Of a DNA stretch of 64,000 nucleotides, positions 25,976 through 37,691 are shown piece after piece (the first letter of the stretch is position 1; each line of letters starts with the position of its first letter). A program made the position numbers and the translations under genes. The notes below the pieces were generated by a model. It had not been told where the DNA came from and ran no database searches. It saw nothing but the letters and a program-made list of their open reading frames with translations. The stretch is from Paramecium tetraurelia (Eukaryota > Ciliophora > Oligohymenophorea > Peniculida > Parameciidae), in NCBI RefSeq assembly GCF_000165425.1, contig NW_001799311.1:124001-188000 (forward strand), written 5' to 3'.

Positions 25976-26396
25976 TCATTGAGAAACTCTTGTTCTACAA
26001 GTAGGGCATATATTATAGATTTACAACCATAAGGCTAAGCATGCTTAATGGAACTTATGATTGCATGCAGTAGTTACTAGTAAAATACTTGGTATGGGCA
26101 TTAAACAAATTGGACAGTCCTCCAAATCTCTGTTATATAGGCATAGTGTTTCTATTTAAACAATTTACTATTAATATTAAGATTCATTTAATTAACGCAC
26201 TTAAGCTTCTCTTTTTTTTTATATCCTGTCATATAAGCATTTACATAAGCAGACTAAAAATCCAAAAATCAACAATCCTGTGCTTAAAAATATCAAAATA
26301 ACTATAGCTTTATTAGAAGACTCATCATCATGTTCCTCTTCATGTTCTTCCCTTAATACTCGTAAAATAAATTCATAAGCTTTCATTTATGATAAC
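25976..26396 (-). CDS. Single-pass membrane RING-H2 protein
   Basis: An acidic N-terminal segment (EEHEEEHDDESS) is followed by one membrane helix (AIVILIFLSTGLLIFGFLV), a juxtamembrane CLCKCLYDR and a RING-H2 finger: CPIC, then CNHKFHQAC, then CPTC near the C-terminus. This is the architecture of membrane E3 ubiquitin ligases. A run of nine A and a 31- or 33-nt intron-like stretch between helix and finger leave one junction unresolved. An upstream exon is possible because the first Met is close to the helix. Substrate unknown. Confidence 0.7.
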
Positions 26397-26729
26397 TCGG
26401 ATTACTAATCTAGTTATAAATTTTATTTCATAATTGATTCTTAACAGCGAGCTTTTCTAAATATTTTGATTTTAATAACCAATAATTTTTTAATTAAAAG
26501 AAATATGTTTTATGATATATGAAAAGAATATTGTGGTAAATAATGAAGATTTAAGTTTACAAAAAATGAAATTAAAATTATTTAGTTTCACTAAAAATAG
26601 AAATTTATTTAGTACAATTTGATTCCATTACTTTAGGGCAAATTGATATTATATTACAATAATTAATACTAACAATATTCTGATAACGATTGAGAATGTA
26701 TGTTTAATATTAAAGATTTTATTCAACAA
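26397..26729. other. AT-rich intergenic stretch
   Basis: No gene seen in about 330 bp between two minus-strand genes. It may contain the 5' end of the RING-H2 gene. Confidence 0.4.
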
Positions 26730-27412
26730 TTAGAAGGATGGCAAACATAATTTAAAAAGAACTCCATACTTGGATTTGCATGATATATCTATTGCAAATG
26801 ATAATGACCAATAATAAGCACCCAATATCTGTTTAACGTAAATATCTGAAGTTAACTTTACTGTTCCTAGGACATCAATGCAAGCTAACCCTTGTAATAT
26901 TCCAAGAGACTGGTTTAAATAATTTTTCTGGAATGTGGACAAAGCTCCATGATATAAGTTCAATATTATTACAAAATATTTCAGTACAACTACTTTATGA
27001 TATAATTAAATACAAATGCAATACTTACTATTTAAGCACATAAGGAAATTAAAAATAATTATATTCCAAAAAGAAATTCTACCCTGCTTAACAAATAAGA
27101 TAGATAAAGATTTGAATATTAAAAATATCATGTCATTCAAATACATTTTTAGAGCTTTGATTAAATAATGCATTATCGAATTTACAATTCTCTATGAAAT
27201 AACAATACATATGATATCGATGTCAGCCGATTGACCATAAAATTTATGAGAGATATTTAAAGTATATTAAATATCCTAATATAATTACCATTATGAAATC
27301 AATAATTCCTCTCACAACCTGTATGAATTATTCCTTTTAAAGAATTTTCATTAATAGTAGTAGGGTTGTATATAATTTTTTGATCCTCCAATTCATTCTA
27401 ACGATTGTTCAT
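26730..27412 (-). CDS. Possible multi-pass membrane protein
   Basis: A plausible start MNNRQNELEDQKIIYNPTT (ATG at 27412) and a C-terminal block with hydrophobic helices (LGILQGLACIDVLGTVKL, ILGAYYWSLSFAIDI) ending KLCLPSF at 26730. Between them at least two or three small introns are needed and were not fixed. The block LGILQGLACIDVLG loosely recalls 3-hydroxyacyl-CoA dehydratases (PTPLA/HACD), but the catalytic Tyr and Glu region was not found, so the family is only a suggestion. Confidence 0.35.
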
Positions 27413-27492
27413 AGTTTCTTTTCATATTTTATTTTATAATCTTGTAAATTACAATTCCAACTCAATAGTGAAATATTTCATTAATTTAAATT

Positions 27493-28066
27493 ATGGATTA
27501 AGATTAATCAATCAAATTGGAGGATATTCAATATACAAATTTCACAGATTACAGTTAAATACCTAAAATAATTCCTATGATTGATGCTGAATTATCAGAG
27601 CCATATTCCATTTACACTTACAGATATTTCCTTTATGGATGGCCTGATTTGTCCATTTTTGCCTATTATAACAATGAAATAATTGGGGTGATTACTTTTA
27701 TCGAATTTCTAGGTTGTAATAGGAAAACTCGATAAGCATAATAAATCAGGCAGAAATCGGGGTTACATAGCTATGATTGTGGTAGAGAAGAAATATAGGC
27801 GTCTAAAAATAGGGAGAATTTTAGCATAAAAATTTATTGACAGAATAAAAGAAAAAGGTTTGAATATTTATAATAAATATAAATAAGGTGGTGATGAAAT
27901 TGTATTAGAAACGGAATAGACAAATCACGCTGCATTGAGATTGTATGAATCCTTGGGTTTTGCTAAGATGAAAAGAATGTAAAACTATTACATGTCTGGT
28001 AATGATGCATTTCGTTTGAAATTATTCCTTGTAGACCCTGCAGATCCTCATTAGAAAAATGAATGA
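27493..28066 (+). CDS. NAA30: N-alpha-acetyltransferase, NatC catalytic subunit (NAA30/MAK3)
   Basis: About 172 residues with two introns (27688-27712 and 27858-27887). GNAT fold landmarks: SEPYSIYTYRYFLYGWPDLS at the N-terminus (typical of NAA30), the strand GYIAMIVVEKKYRRLKIG with the acetyl-CoA loop RRLKIG, LETEQTNHAALRLYESLGF, and the terminal NYYMSGNDAFRLKL. NAA30 acetylates N-terminal Met followed by a hydrophobic residue, together with NAA35 and NAA38. The N-terminus is much shorter than in animals, like yeast Mak3. Confidence 0.93.
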
Positions 28067-28152
28067 AAAATAATATATTTGTTAAAGTTTAATTAAACTA
28101 ACATATACTCATATAAATTCTCAATATGAATTACAAGATGAGTGAAGTAAAA

Positions 28153-28298
28153 TCAATATTCATAAACTGAATTATCAATAGTAATTTTAGTTATTTTAAC
28201 TATTATTGAATCAAGATCAGTAATTTCTATTTCATAAATGACCTTAATAGTTAAGATGCTACCTTAGATGCTTGAAAAGCATCAATCATATTTTTCAT
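28153..28298 (-). CDS. Possible 41-residue protein
   Basis: ATG at 28298 (MKNMIDAFQASK), a 20-nt GTAGCA...ATTAAG intron, then VIYEIEITDLDSIIVKI and TGA at 28153-28155. The spliced frame is strikingly protein-like, but the gene is tiny and may be the 3' end of a longer one whose upstream exons lie around 28300-28430 (open frame containing ELGSCLKSKFAQ). No homology is recognised. Confidence 0.35.
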
Positions 28299-28785
28299 TA
28301 ATAAAGTAATAAAGCTTCAATTACAAAGGAATAAATGCCAAAATAAATATTTTAGGCAAACTTACTTTTTAAACAACTACCTAATTCATAATTCACCCAT
28401 TCGAATTCTATTCAATATATATAATGAAGTAAAGTGTATTTTATTTTTTAGTTTAATTTAAAAATATAAAATGGTTCAAAAATAACTACAAATGTAGTAC
28501 CTACTTCATGAAATCAGGTGTAATAATTTTTATATTTGAATAAAAAATAAGCAAGTATTTTTATGACTTGGCTATTCATAATCCAATATATGTAGTCAAA
28601 ATCAAATAATGACCAGTAAACACATAGAATCAAAATTTTAATTTTAGAAATCCTAAAAGTCTAAATTTTTTGTACCCTCACATACACATTCTCATTGGAA
28701 ATCATCCAAAATGATAGGCGCTAATATCTCTCTATTGCAATTTTTTTTGAATTTATATAAAATAATAATACGATATTAAATTTCT
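28299..28785. other. AT-rich intergenic stretch
   Basis: No certain gene. Around 28330-28430 on the minus strand a short open frame might be an upstream exon of the neighbouring small gene. Confidence 0.4.
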
Positions 28786-30160
28786 TCATTAAGTAGCAAC
28801 TGTTTCCTATTTCATTTTTAGAGTGATTCTTTTCTACTTGTTAAGCTTTCTTTTTCTTTGAATCATCTCTTTAGTAAAGTCGACTTTTTATTGACTTTTA
28901 AAATATGGATGATCAAGACATTCACGAGCACTGGGTCTGTTGTTAGCATGTTTTGAAAGCATTTAGGTTAGTAAATCATATGCGAGAGGATTATGGGCCT
29001 TAGTTTTTTCTAGATAGGTCTCATTATATTCTCCATTAATATTAAGTTTAATTAGCTCAGAAACATTCTCGAAGTTTCCAAATGGATTTTTGAATGTTAA
29101 ACTAAAGCTTAGGTGATAATTTACATATTGTAGAACACAATTCCGGCACTGTAAATATCTACTTTTTCATCATAACTACATGATTAACTAAAAACTTCTG
29201 GGGCTGTGTATCCAGGAGTTCCACATCTAAAATGATTAAAATCGTAAATACCTCGGATTTATGTATTAAATATCAGATATTTTACAAGCAAAACCGAAAT
29301 CAGATACTTTCAAAGTGTCCATATGTTAAGAATCTTTGAATAAGATGTTCTATAACTTAATATCTCGATGAACTATTTCTAAATCATGGAGATGCTTTAA
29401 GGCTGAATTCAAATAATTATTAAATTTTACCAGAAAGAAGATTAAACATGAGAAGAGGTATATCAATTTAAATATTTCTCTAACTGAGAAGTTTTAATAG
29501 GTCTCCTCCTTTACAATACTCCAAAATAACAGAGATGGAGTTATAATCTGTAACTATTTCTTCTAACAAAATTATATTTTTATGAGAGTTATTTTTTAAC
29601 AGTCGTAAAATATCTGCCTCTTATTTCAATTATCCCTGTCATTATATATATAAAATACCAATCTGCTCTTTGCCAATTGATCCTTTGAGGTAAAAGTAGC
29701 CTTCTTTTCCACAGAAATTTTGTAAGGAGTTTAAATAAGTTCTAATTTAAATATCTTTTCTTACTTACTCCAGGGGCCAATTTTTCTAAGACAACAGATT
29801 GAGAAGTGGATTAGAAAATTTATCTTCCTATTAATCTAAGTGATAATTGTTCAATATCCATTAAACTAAGGAGGAAAGTGACCTTAATTTAAGTTTCTGG
29901 ATTATGAAGATCTAGAGTACCAATCTATCGGACTATAATTTAAAATTTGATTGTACTTTCATCAATCTCTCTAGCAAAGCGGAGAATTGTATCCATTGAG
30001 TTTGAGGGCAAATAAACCAATTATTCATTTCCATTCTTCAGCTAGAGTATATAAATAAGAGTACAGTTATTAAGAGAGACCCAGATCGAGTTGTTAGATC
30101 TACTTCTATGCATTAACCATCATTGGCTAAATAAAGGGCTGAACACTAAAATAGGGACAT
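28786..30160 (-). CDS. Serine/threonine protein kinase
   Basis: ATG at 30160 starts an N-terminal non-kinase segment (MSLFQCSALYLANDGQ, LKNGNEQLVYLPSNSMDTIL). The kinase domain follows: the helix-C region EADILRLLKNNSHKNIILLEE, hinge ILEYCKGGDLL, catalytic loop HRDIKLQN, DFGFACK, activation segment CGTPGYTAPEVF and KVDIYSAGIVFY. The C-terminal lobe ends RPSARECLDHPYF. Several 23- to 28-nt introns are needed. The glycine loop and the N-lobe lysine were not identified with certainty because splice sites near 29690-29790 are ambiguous. It resembles ciliate expansions of CAMK or ULK-like kinases. Confidence 0.85.
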
Positions 30161-30617
30161 TCAGATTTTTGACGAGTAAATTATTAGAATAACCTTTTAC
30201 AATATAAATATTCCAATGTGTTCTTAAAGGGGGGTCCAAGTAGATTATAAACCCCGTAAGAATTTAAATATATATATTTATATTTTAATGGGTTCTTTTT
30301 TGGAAGCTTTTTATAAATTTAATTATATTCCAAGATTTTAATTACTTCTTAATAAAAATCTTATTTAACTCTATATTGCTAATTACTCTGCTATTCCAAG
30401 ATTAAAATAATAATTAAGAAATTAAAAATAACATCTTTAAAATTAAGGACAATTTAATATCAAAGGTTATAAGAGAACTTAGCATTATTCCTGGAACAAT
30501 TATTTTGCAATATATGAATTAATGTTTCCTGAAAAAATTATTCTGATTGTAAATCTATTTCATTAAATTCTATAGAATTAATTCTATTTCATAAACATAA
30601 TTTCACTTCTAAATATT
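30161..30617. other. AT-rich intergenic stretch with one GC-rich hairpin
   Basis: No gene is seen. A run of six G (30229-30234) and a run of four C (30252-30255) could form a short stem around a 17-nt loop, unusual in such AT-rich spacer. Confidence 0.4.
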
Positions 30618-30969
30618 TCATAAAAATATATTGTTACATTCTAATAAGGAATAATTACAATCTTAGGACAAAGTTTTTATATATTTCTCTTTTGTGTTTA
30701 AGGAATCAATCCTCCTTATAATATTAAGAAGTGCAATTAGTAAATTCCAGAGACCTTAATCGATCTTCTCATTGACATTACTTATTTTAACATACAATTT
30801 CATTGACTTCAGCTGAGCTCTCCAAATATAATCTCATACTAGTTTAAAGCCACTTGCTGTTAGTCCACCATATGATCATTTTTTACTACTTTTTTTCAAT
30901 ATAGATATATGTCCCAAATAAATTTACATAAGGTTGATCATCATAGAAATTCACATGTGTAATTTCCAT
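30618..30969 (-). CDS. Hypothetical protein, about 107 residues
   Basis: ATG at 30969 (MEITHVNFYDDQPYVNLFGT), one 28-nt intron (GTATGT...AATGAG), TGA 30618-30620. The product has alternating hydrophobic strands (KKQQKMIIWWTNSKWLQTSM) and a helical C-terminus (KIDQGLWNLLIALLNIIRRI). The composition is convincingly protein-like. No family is recognised. Confidence 0.55.
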
Positions 30970-31047
30970 TCCTGATATGAATCTGAAATGCACTTGCTTA
31001 ATTATTGCTTATGTTATGAAAAATAATCAAAATAAAATAATAATTTA

Positions 31048-31660
31048 ATGTATAATTTTCATTTTGTCGTCAATCCAAAAGAGAAGCTGAATTTTTCAAA
31101 TCAGAAAGCTTAAATTCAAATCCAAAACATTACCAGATATCATTTGGCATTTAAAGTATTCTTATTTATAATGATAGTTACTTAGATCAGAACAACTAAC
31201 AATGTAGATTTTAAAGTGATTGGAAATAAAGGCATCCTCAATCCAATGACTACAAATATAATCCAAATCATAAGCAATAAAGAAGTTGTGTATAATAATA
31301 TTCTAGAATATCGCAAAGGCAAAATTTTAGATTTAGACAGTGATTATCAATCCTAACGATAACATTGACACTGCCTTTTAGAGAGCCAATTCAGAACAGA
31401 TCTAAACGGAGACATTGAAAACAAAGCCCACCTTTGGAGAAGACACACATTCATTAATATCGGATACTTCCTTTTTCAAATCAACAGCGGCTCCCAAACA
31501 AATTGTTCCTCTTCCTCCTATTGATCAGATTTAGATTTCTCCAAGTGAAAAGAAGGATGAATACTAGCCAACTGTTTTCCATTTGTTGTTTGTTGGAGCA
31601 GCTTGCCTATTAATTGGCTACTTTACGCATATGTTCAAGAGTGGTGGTAGCAATTGTTGA
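31048..31660 (+). CDS. VAP-type protein (MSP domain, tail-anchored)
   Basis: About 190 residues. The N-terminal MSP domain starts FVVNPKEKLNFSN and includes NITRYHLAFK and NNVDFKVIGNKGILNP. An intron of 22 nt (GTATTC...ATGATAG) lies between these blocks. A hydrophilic linker follows, and the C-terminus is a tail anchor (HLLFVGAACLLIGYF) ending SNC. VAPs sit in the ER membrane and bind FFAT motifs of lipid-transfer proteins at contact sites. One further junction in the middle (around 31340-31380) was not fixed, so the exact length is approximate. Confidence 0.82.
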
Positions 31661-31743
31661 TAAATATGTTTTTTAAACTATATCCATAATAATAGTGAAA
31701 TATTTAATGTTGATATTCTGCAATCATTATATTTAGTAATTAA

Positions 31744-33153
31744 ATGCAATAACGAAATGATTAATTAATAGGCTTATAAGTTTAACAAAATTTGAAACTC
31801 AATCCCACAATTGCGTCTATCAGCATACCAGATGATAAGCCTCTAAGTCCGATTAGCCTTGTGAAACCCCAGCAGAACATCCACATCTACAATAAAGATT
31901 ATGAGTAAGGATATAATTTCTAAAAGTGACTAGAGATAAGATTGAAATGCTGAAGAGAATGGCAAATTATTAGGAATAAGATTATCCAAATGGAACATTT
32001 TATGGTCAAATGCTCAACGGCAAAAAGCATGGATAGGGTTAGATAAAATATTTACTTACTAAGGTTTAATGTTGTTGCCGGGTAGAGTTTGCGAAGGGTT
32101 TTGGTAGAATGACAGGAAACATGGATATTGCAAGGAGATCTTTGACACAGGGGAGACATTTGAGGGAGAATATTAGAATGGAAAACCATAAGGAAAAGGA
32201 GTTTATATTCGCAACAACGAAAGTTATGATGGACAATGGGTGAATGGATTCAAGCATGGACATGGAGTTTGGAGAATGGGAAATGATTTTTATGAAGGAG
32301 AGTGGAAATTTGGAAAAATTGATGGATATGGTGTTTACATTTAGAATAATAATAAATATACTGGAAGTTTTAGGAACAATTTGAAGCATGGACATGGGAT
32401 AGAGAACTTTGCTAATGGGGATCTCTATAATGGACAATTTTGCAATGGAAAACCGGAAGGCTAAGGTACCTATATATGGAATAATGGAGCTGAGTTTAGA
32501 GGTTGAATATATAGGGTAATTTGATAGGATTCTTTAAGAATGGAGTTAGACATGGGAAGGGCGTTTGGAATAAGTGGGATCCGTTGAAGGAGGGTCATTT
32601 TCGTTATGAGGGAATGTTTGAGAATGATAAAAAGCATGGACAAGGAGTATTTACATGGCCATCAGGAAATTATTATGTTGGATCTTTTGTGAATGATTAC
32701 AGACATGGATATGGAGAGATGTTTTGGAAGGATCAATATTATAAGGGATATTGGGAGAGGGGCATGTAACATGGAGATGGAGAACTGTGTAAGAATGGAA
32801 TAATTAAGAAGGGTAGATTCGAAAATAATGTATTAACAAATCAAAGAAGTAACAGTATGTGGGAATCAGGCGAGAGTAATTTTAAGTTGTCAAATAATTT
32901 AAATCAAACCTTCTCGCATTGTTCGTCTTAACGTAGTAAGTACATGCCTGCAATTGGACGCAAACCTAAATTAATAATGAGGAAGGGGGATAAAACTGTT
33001 ATTTTAGATAGTCTCAGCATCAATGATATTCCCATAGAGAATGATCCTGATTTCTTGACTATTTGTCCAGAGCCAGCCAAACAGAAAAAGTTCAAGCCTA
33101 AAATGAATTGTAGTTAGCTCTTGAAATAACACTTTAGTACTTTGAGAAAATGA
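31744..33153 (+). CDS. MORN-repeat protein
   Basis: About 430 residues. A low-complexity N-terminus is followed by at least eleven MORN repeats, for example YPNGTFYGQMLNGKKHGQG, YEGEWKFGKIDGYGVYI and YVGSFVNDYRHGYGEM. The C-terminal 100 residues are not MORN and are basic. Three introns were placed (29 nt GTAAGG...GACTAG, 26 nt GTTAGA...ACTAAG and 26 nt GTTGAA...TGATAG). MORN proteins bind membranes or scaffold cilia and cortical structures; radial-spoke RSPH1-like or basal-body roles are possible but not shown. It is convergent with a membrane-protein gene 49 bp away. Confidence 0.92.
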
Positions 33154-33202
33154 TTTTTTTGAATGCAATTTTTGATAATAAATCATCATTATTCTTAATC
33201 TC

Positions 33203-33774
33203 TCATCCAGAATTGTTACTTTTGTTTGTGATTAGTAGAAGCAGAGAAACCAAATATATGCCCAAAACCAAATAGGTCACTATTAAATACACTAAAACAA
33301 AGGTTCTCAATCCCTAGCAATCCTCAAATTGGAAATAAGCATACTATATAAATCAATTCCAAATTACACTCAGTCCTATTAAAACAATTATGCTCAAAAC
33401 GAATTCTACTTTTTCTGCAATCTCAAAAAGTTTATTCTTCCATCTCCCTAAGGCTCTATAATACACTGGTAATTCTATCGCTCTATCTAGAAATTTCAAT
33501 TTACAATTTGTAGATGGCTACTGTAAATAAAAATATCTCTGCTACGAGTGACCAAAAGTTCATCACTTTGCATTCCTCTTCATCTCTTGATTAAAATGCA
33601 ATTGTCTTACAATAACGATGTCTAAAAAAACAAAACAGCATTCCCCAAATACAATTGTAAACTATGGCAAAACAAATAGAAAATAATTAATTGTTTGCAT
33701 CTTCAGATTGTTATGGAGATTTTCTCTCCAACTGAATATCCTATTCCTAATATTCTGTATTCATTTTATTATTA
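33203..33774 (-). CDS. Four-TM membrane protein
   Basis: ATG at 33774. The N-terminus is acidic and Gln-rich (MNTEYQEQDIQLERKSPQQS). Hydrophobic segments follow: LFSICFAIVYNCIWGMLFCF, EIFLFTVAIYKLQI, VEFVLSIIVLIGLS and FVLVYLIVTYLVLGIYLVSL. Introns include one of 24 nt (GTAATT...TATATAG). The protein ends shortly after the last helix at TGA 33203-33205. The family is not recognised, and a tetraspan or small multi-pass protein fits the hydropathy. Confidence 0.65.
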
Positions 33775-34062
33775 TTTATATGATATAAAAATTTATTCAA
33801 AATAAGCAATTATAATTTATGGATTCTTAATTTTTAATAATGTTAGAATTGCCAGTATTTTGATGATTTCTATTATGGGTTCACTTATAGCCTCTAAAAC
33901 TATTATATAGTAACAATTGATACATTAAATAAAAGAGTTAGTTAAGTGGCAATTTTAAAATTAGCTTTAAATATTGATTAATTGATAAAGAACAATTAAT
34001 TAGGGGACAGGTTTATATTATCTTAAGTAAATCTACTATTAAATTAATTATTTTTAACAGCA

Positions 34063-34653
34063 TTAATAAAATGTTTGGATCAAATTTATAGAAAGACTAT
34101 ATAAATAATTAATAGCATAACAACACTTCGGGATGCTAAATAAATATCTCCTAACTAAGTCATTCATATGTGAGATTCCCATTACAAAGTTCAATGATGA
34201 GTGTTGAAGAATAGAGTCCACAATTTGTTTAATTTGCTCAAAGCTAGATCTACATTCAAGAGAACTAGGTCTTTTAAGAGGAGGAGAATCATAGACACCA
34301 GAATAAAATGCCTTAATAACCATAGAGATAGTTAGAATAATAAGCAGGACACAAAAGAATGACCTCATGGCAATAATAAAAATCCCCTCAATAATAGTCC
34401 CAAATCAAATCTCTATGTTCATCACCTTTGAGATAGCAATATCGATAAGAGGAACCTCAAATGTACCATCATTAACCATATCAACCTTGTCCTTGTGAGT
34501 TAGAATAATTATGGTAGGAATTCTTACAAATGAGAATGATGCAAAGACAATTTAATAGACCTCCTCAGTAATTTTGCCATCACTAAAGATGCCATTTTAT
34601 GCCTTATTGATTGCATAATTACTTTGATAGATATATATATTTCTTATTATATT
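34063..34653 (-). pseudogene. 5'-truncated GTPase-like remnant with downstream membrane segment
   Basis: Directly behind the S28 peptidase stop an open frame without any ATG reads NGIFSDGKITEEVYQIV, then PTIIILTHKDKVDMVN, which looks like the G4 motif (T-H-K-D) of dynamin- or IFI44-type GTPases. The P-loop, switch motifs and a start codon are missing. One TGA (after VMNIEI) interrupts the frame; a 39-nt GT...AG would remove it, longer than the other introns here. Beyond it the same frame gives a membrane helix (FFCVLLIILTISMVI) and a Ser/Pro-rich region. Either a decayed gene copy or a gene whose first exons I missed. The 3' limit is uncertain. Confidence 0.4.
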
Positions 34654-36115
34654 TCACTCAATAATTTAGGATTATTGGTCGTTGTATTCATTAATCCATT
34701 GTTAAAATATGGCTAGGATTTCTTTTCTAGCTTGAGTTAACTCAGGAGGATCATCAGCTTTAGTAGCCTTAAGATCAATGCAATGTGAGCAATCCTTGCA
34801 TTTAATGTACTTGACATCATACTCCTTTCCTTATTTCCATTTAGTGATTGAAGCATGTTACCAAGGGTCATCTGATCCATTTGAAAAGATAAGATGATCC
34901 ACATTGATATCAAGTCCACCAAAATAAGCATTAGTTCTCTCTTCGTCAGGGAATATGGAGATTCCATAAGAGTATTCACATAGGTTTCTAAAGAAATCAA
35001 GTTTCAATTGTTATGATCTTGTTGATTGTTCAACATTAGGCTTTAAATCTAAAATGATTGAATACATTAGCAGTTTAGAAGTATCCAACTTCAATGCAGG
35101 TCTAATATGTCCATTGTCTTGAATTCTTTGAGAAATCAATGGAGATGTCCTTTAAAAATTCAGATCCGTAGCTTTCTTGATCAACTGTTTCTAAAGCCAT
35201 CTCTTTAACTTATTTAAACCAATCGTCTAAAGTAGCTCCACCTTCTAATCTCTCACACATCTTTGATCTTTTTCTGCCTTAAACCATACCAGCATAGATA
35301 TCGGCAATCATAGACAAGAACTCAATATCTGTTAATTCTGAAGCTTTGAACTCTGCCTTAATAGTATTGGGACTTTTTATCAAATCGGCTTCAATCTTTT
35401 CATTAACCTATTGGATTCTATCTACACATCTAATTAAATATAAAGTTATAGTACTCTTAAGAACTCTCCAAGGCAGAAAGATAAACTTGCATATCGTAGT
35501 CATGATAACAAGCAACTGCTTTGACAACTGCTGAAGAAGCCAACCCTCCAATTGTCAAATGGGGGTATTTGTATCTAAACCAAGCGCTTAGTGCTCCTGG
35601 GTATGAACCTCCAAGATGAATCCATGGGGTGTTTGGCTTTATATTAAAGAGACCTTTAGCTTTCACGTCCTAGATAAAGTATGCAATGTCATCCAAAGCT
35701 TAATGAATATTGAGATATTTTAAGTTTGGAGTACTCCAATCTCCAAATGGCTGAGACTAGCCGAAATATCTGTGTTCCAAAACTAATACTAGGGCTTTCA
35801 ATTATTGTGCTGCATCAAATGTTAATCCACTTCCAATACCGTCACCTATAATATTTCTACTACAGTCTTACATGTCCATTCACCACAAATGTACAATATA
35901 ACTGATTCAGGCTAGTTTCTCACTACATAATCATCATAAACATGATATCTTTGTCTAAACACTTCTTTCGATGTTGGATCATTGTGATCTAATTTCTGTG
36001 TAAACCACAATGTATTATTGGCCTGGATAATCTCTTCTCTTCCGAATACGCTATTCTTATAAGTAAGCCTTGCCAATGATGACATCACTAGAACTAAAAG
36101 GATGACGATTTTCAT
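34654..36115 (-). CDS. Serine carboxypeptidase, S28 family (PRCP/DPP2-like)
   Basis: About 470 residues with a clear signal peptide ([17 protein letters not shown]). S28 landmarks: [18 protein letters not shown] and [11 protein letters not shown] near the N-terminus, [19 protein letters not shown], the nucleophile motif [13 protein letters not shown], the Asp region FSNGSDDPW and the His region [10 protein letters not shown]28 enzymes cleave after Pro in lysosomes or secretions. In a bacterivorous ciliate a phagosomal digestive role is likely but inferred. Several small introns interrupt the second half and were only partly traced. Confidence 0.92.
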
Positions 36116-36446
36116 TTATTATTTTAATTTATAATTTAATGTAGAAATATTATATAGACAATTTAAGATATTAACGATGAGTTAATTACTTATGACATTG
36201 TACCTTACATTATGTAAGAACTTTATGTATCTTAATTTATACTAAGGTACACACTTGCAATTCAAATGAATAATTATAATTTTTTATAAACTAGTTTATA
36301 GACTTAGTTATACTTTAAATCAATTTTGATTAATGGGTCATTCTATATAGTAATGAAATTTGATGTCGAATTGTATTCAGTTATTTTAATAATTCTGTTT
36401 TTTCGTTTAGATTATTATAATAGTTTACATAAATTTTATTACTATT
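36116..36446. other. AT-rich divergent intergenic region
   Basis: About 330 bp between divergent S28 peptidase and PP2C genes, so it must hold both promoters. No motif could be assigned by eye. Confidence 0.5.
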
Positions 36447-37507
36447 ATGAACTCGAATTAAACGAATAATCAGAAGAAGCCCAAACCTAAATTGTAGTTA
36501 AATGTGAATGTGGTTGATGTTCAACCTGAAAGCACTCATTCTTCGAATGGATGGAAATAACAAACTGATATCTTTTTCAATGAACCCATGTATATTTATA
36601 TTTGTTAAAGTAAGTGATTAGTTCGTATAATTTTAACATAATGGTAAAACAGTCGCAGATGTAGCTCAGTTGAAATGTGGGAGGAGATACTAAGAAGATA
36701 GAGTACTTTCATGTTGTAATATAAGTTTGTTGGAATTCCTAATCTAAATATAAATTAGGAGATGTAATTCTTTTACGCCATATATGACGGACATGCGGGA
36801 CATTCAGTTTCAGCGATCCTTGAAAACAAGCTTCATGAATATTTGCAGAAGGATTGCAATTTTGAGGATAATCTCGAGAAGGCCATCATAAATAGCTTTG
36901 AGAGAATGAATCAATACATTCTGGATTGTCAGGAGGAGAATCATCATTTGGGTGGATCGACAGCTCTTTGTGTGATCAACAAACACAAGGACCTCTATGT
37001 GGTGAATCTCGGAGATTCAGCATGCGTTTTGATCACTGAAGAACTCTAGATAGAGAAGTTGAATTCGGAACACAAGTTGAATAGGGAAGATGAATTCAAG
37101 CGAGTGGAACAAATAGCTACAATTTTGGACAGACAGTGATATTTATTGAATAACGTAGTTCTATTCCGCGAATAAACGGGGAACTGGCAGTGACGAGGGC
37201 TTTTGGAGATAAGAAACATCGATAGTCAGGTCTTATTGCAATTCCTGAGATTAAAGTGCACAAAATCCAGGCTAATGACAAATACTTGATTTTGGCTTCG
37301 GATGGATTTTGGGATGTATGACAGAACTCTATATCATTTTAGCTCATAAAGAACGAGGAACTGCAGAAGTTGATTGAAAATTGGAATAGGAAAGAGATTG
37401 ATTAATTGGCCTAATATCTTCTTGACAAGGCATCGTCGAAAAATACAAATTATAAAAAGGATAACATGACTCTAATTGTAATAGATATTCAATCTTATTG
37501 GAAATGA
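36447..37507 (+). CDS. Protein phosphatase 2C (PPM family)
   Basis: ATG at 36447, TGA at 37505-37507. All PP2C motifs are present in order: GRRYQEDRV (motif 1), YAIYDGHAGHSVS (motif 2, metal ligands), HHLGGSTALCV, YVVNLGDSACV, ELAVTRAFGD (motif 8) and LASDGFWDV (motif 9), with the terminal KDNMTLIVI. Roughly 310 residues after removal of several small introns (around 36600-36640, 36715-36765, 37120-37165 and 37320-37340). PP2Cs are metal-dependent Ser/Thr phosphatases. The 45-residue N-terminal extension is Asn/Gln/Ser-rich and specific. Confidence 0.93.
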
Positions 37508-37691
37508 TTATATTGATTAAATCTAATTTAATTTTATTAAATATAATGGCAATATTATATTTGTACTTATTCAGAAGGATACACAGAAAGGGGATGATAA
37601 ATTTTGTGATTGTTCTCATAATTATTATTAAATTCACTGGTTAAATTTTTCCGTATATTTCTAATGCATTATTTTTTTATAAAATTTGATC

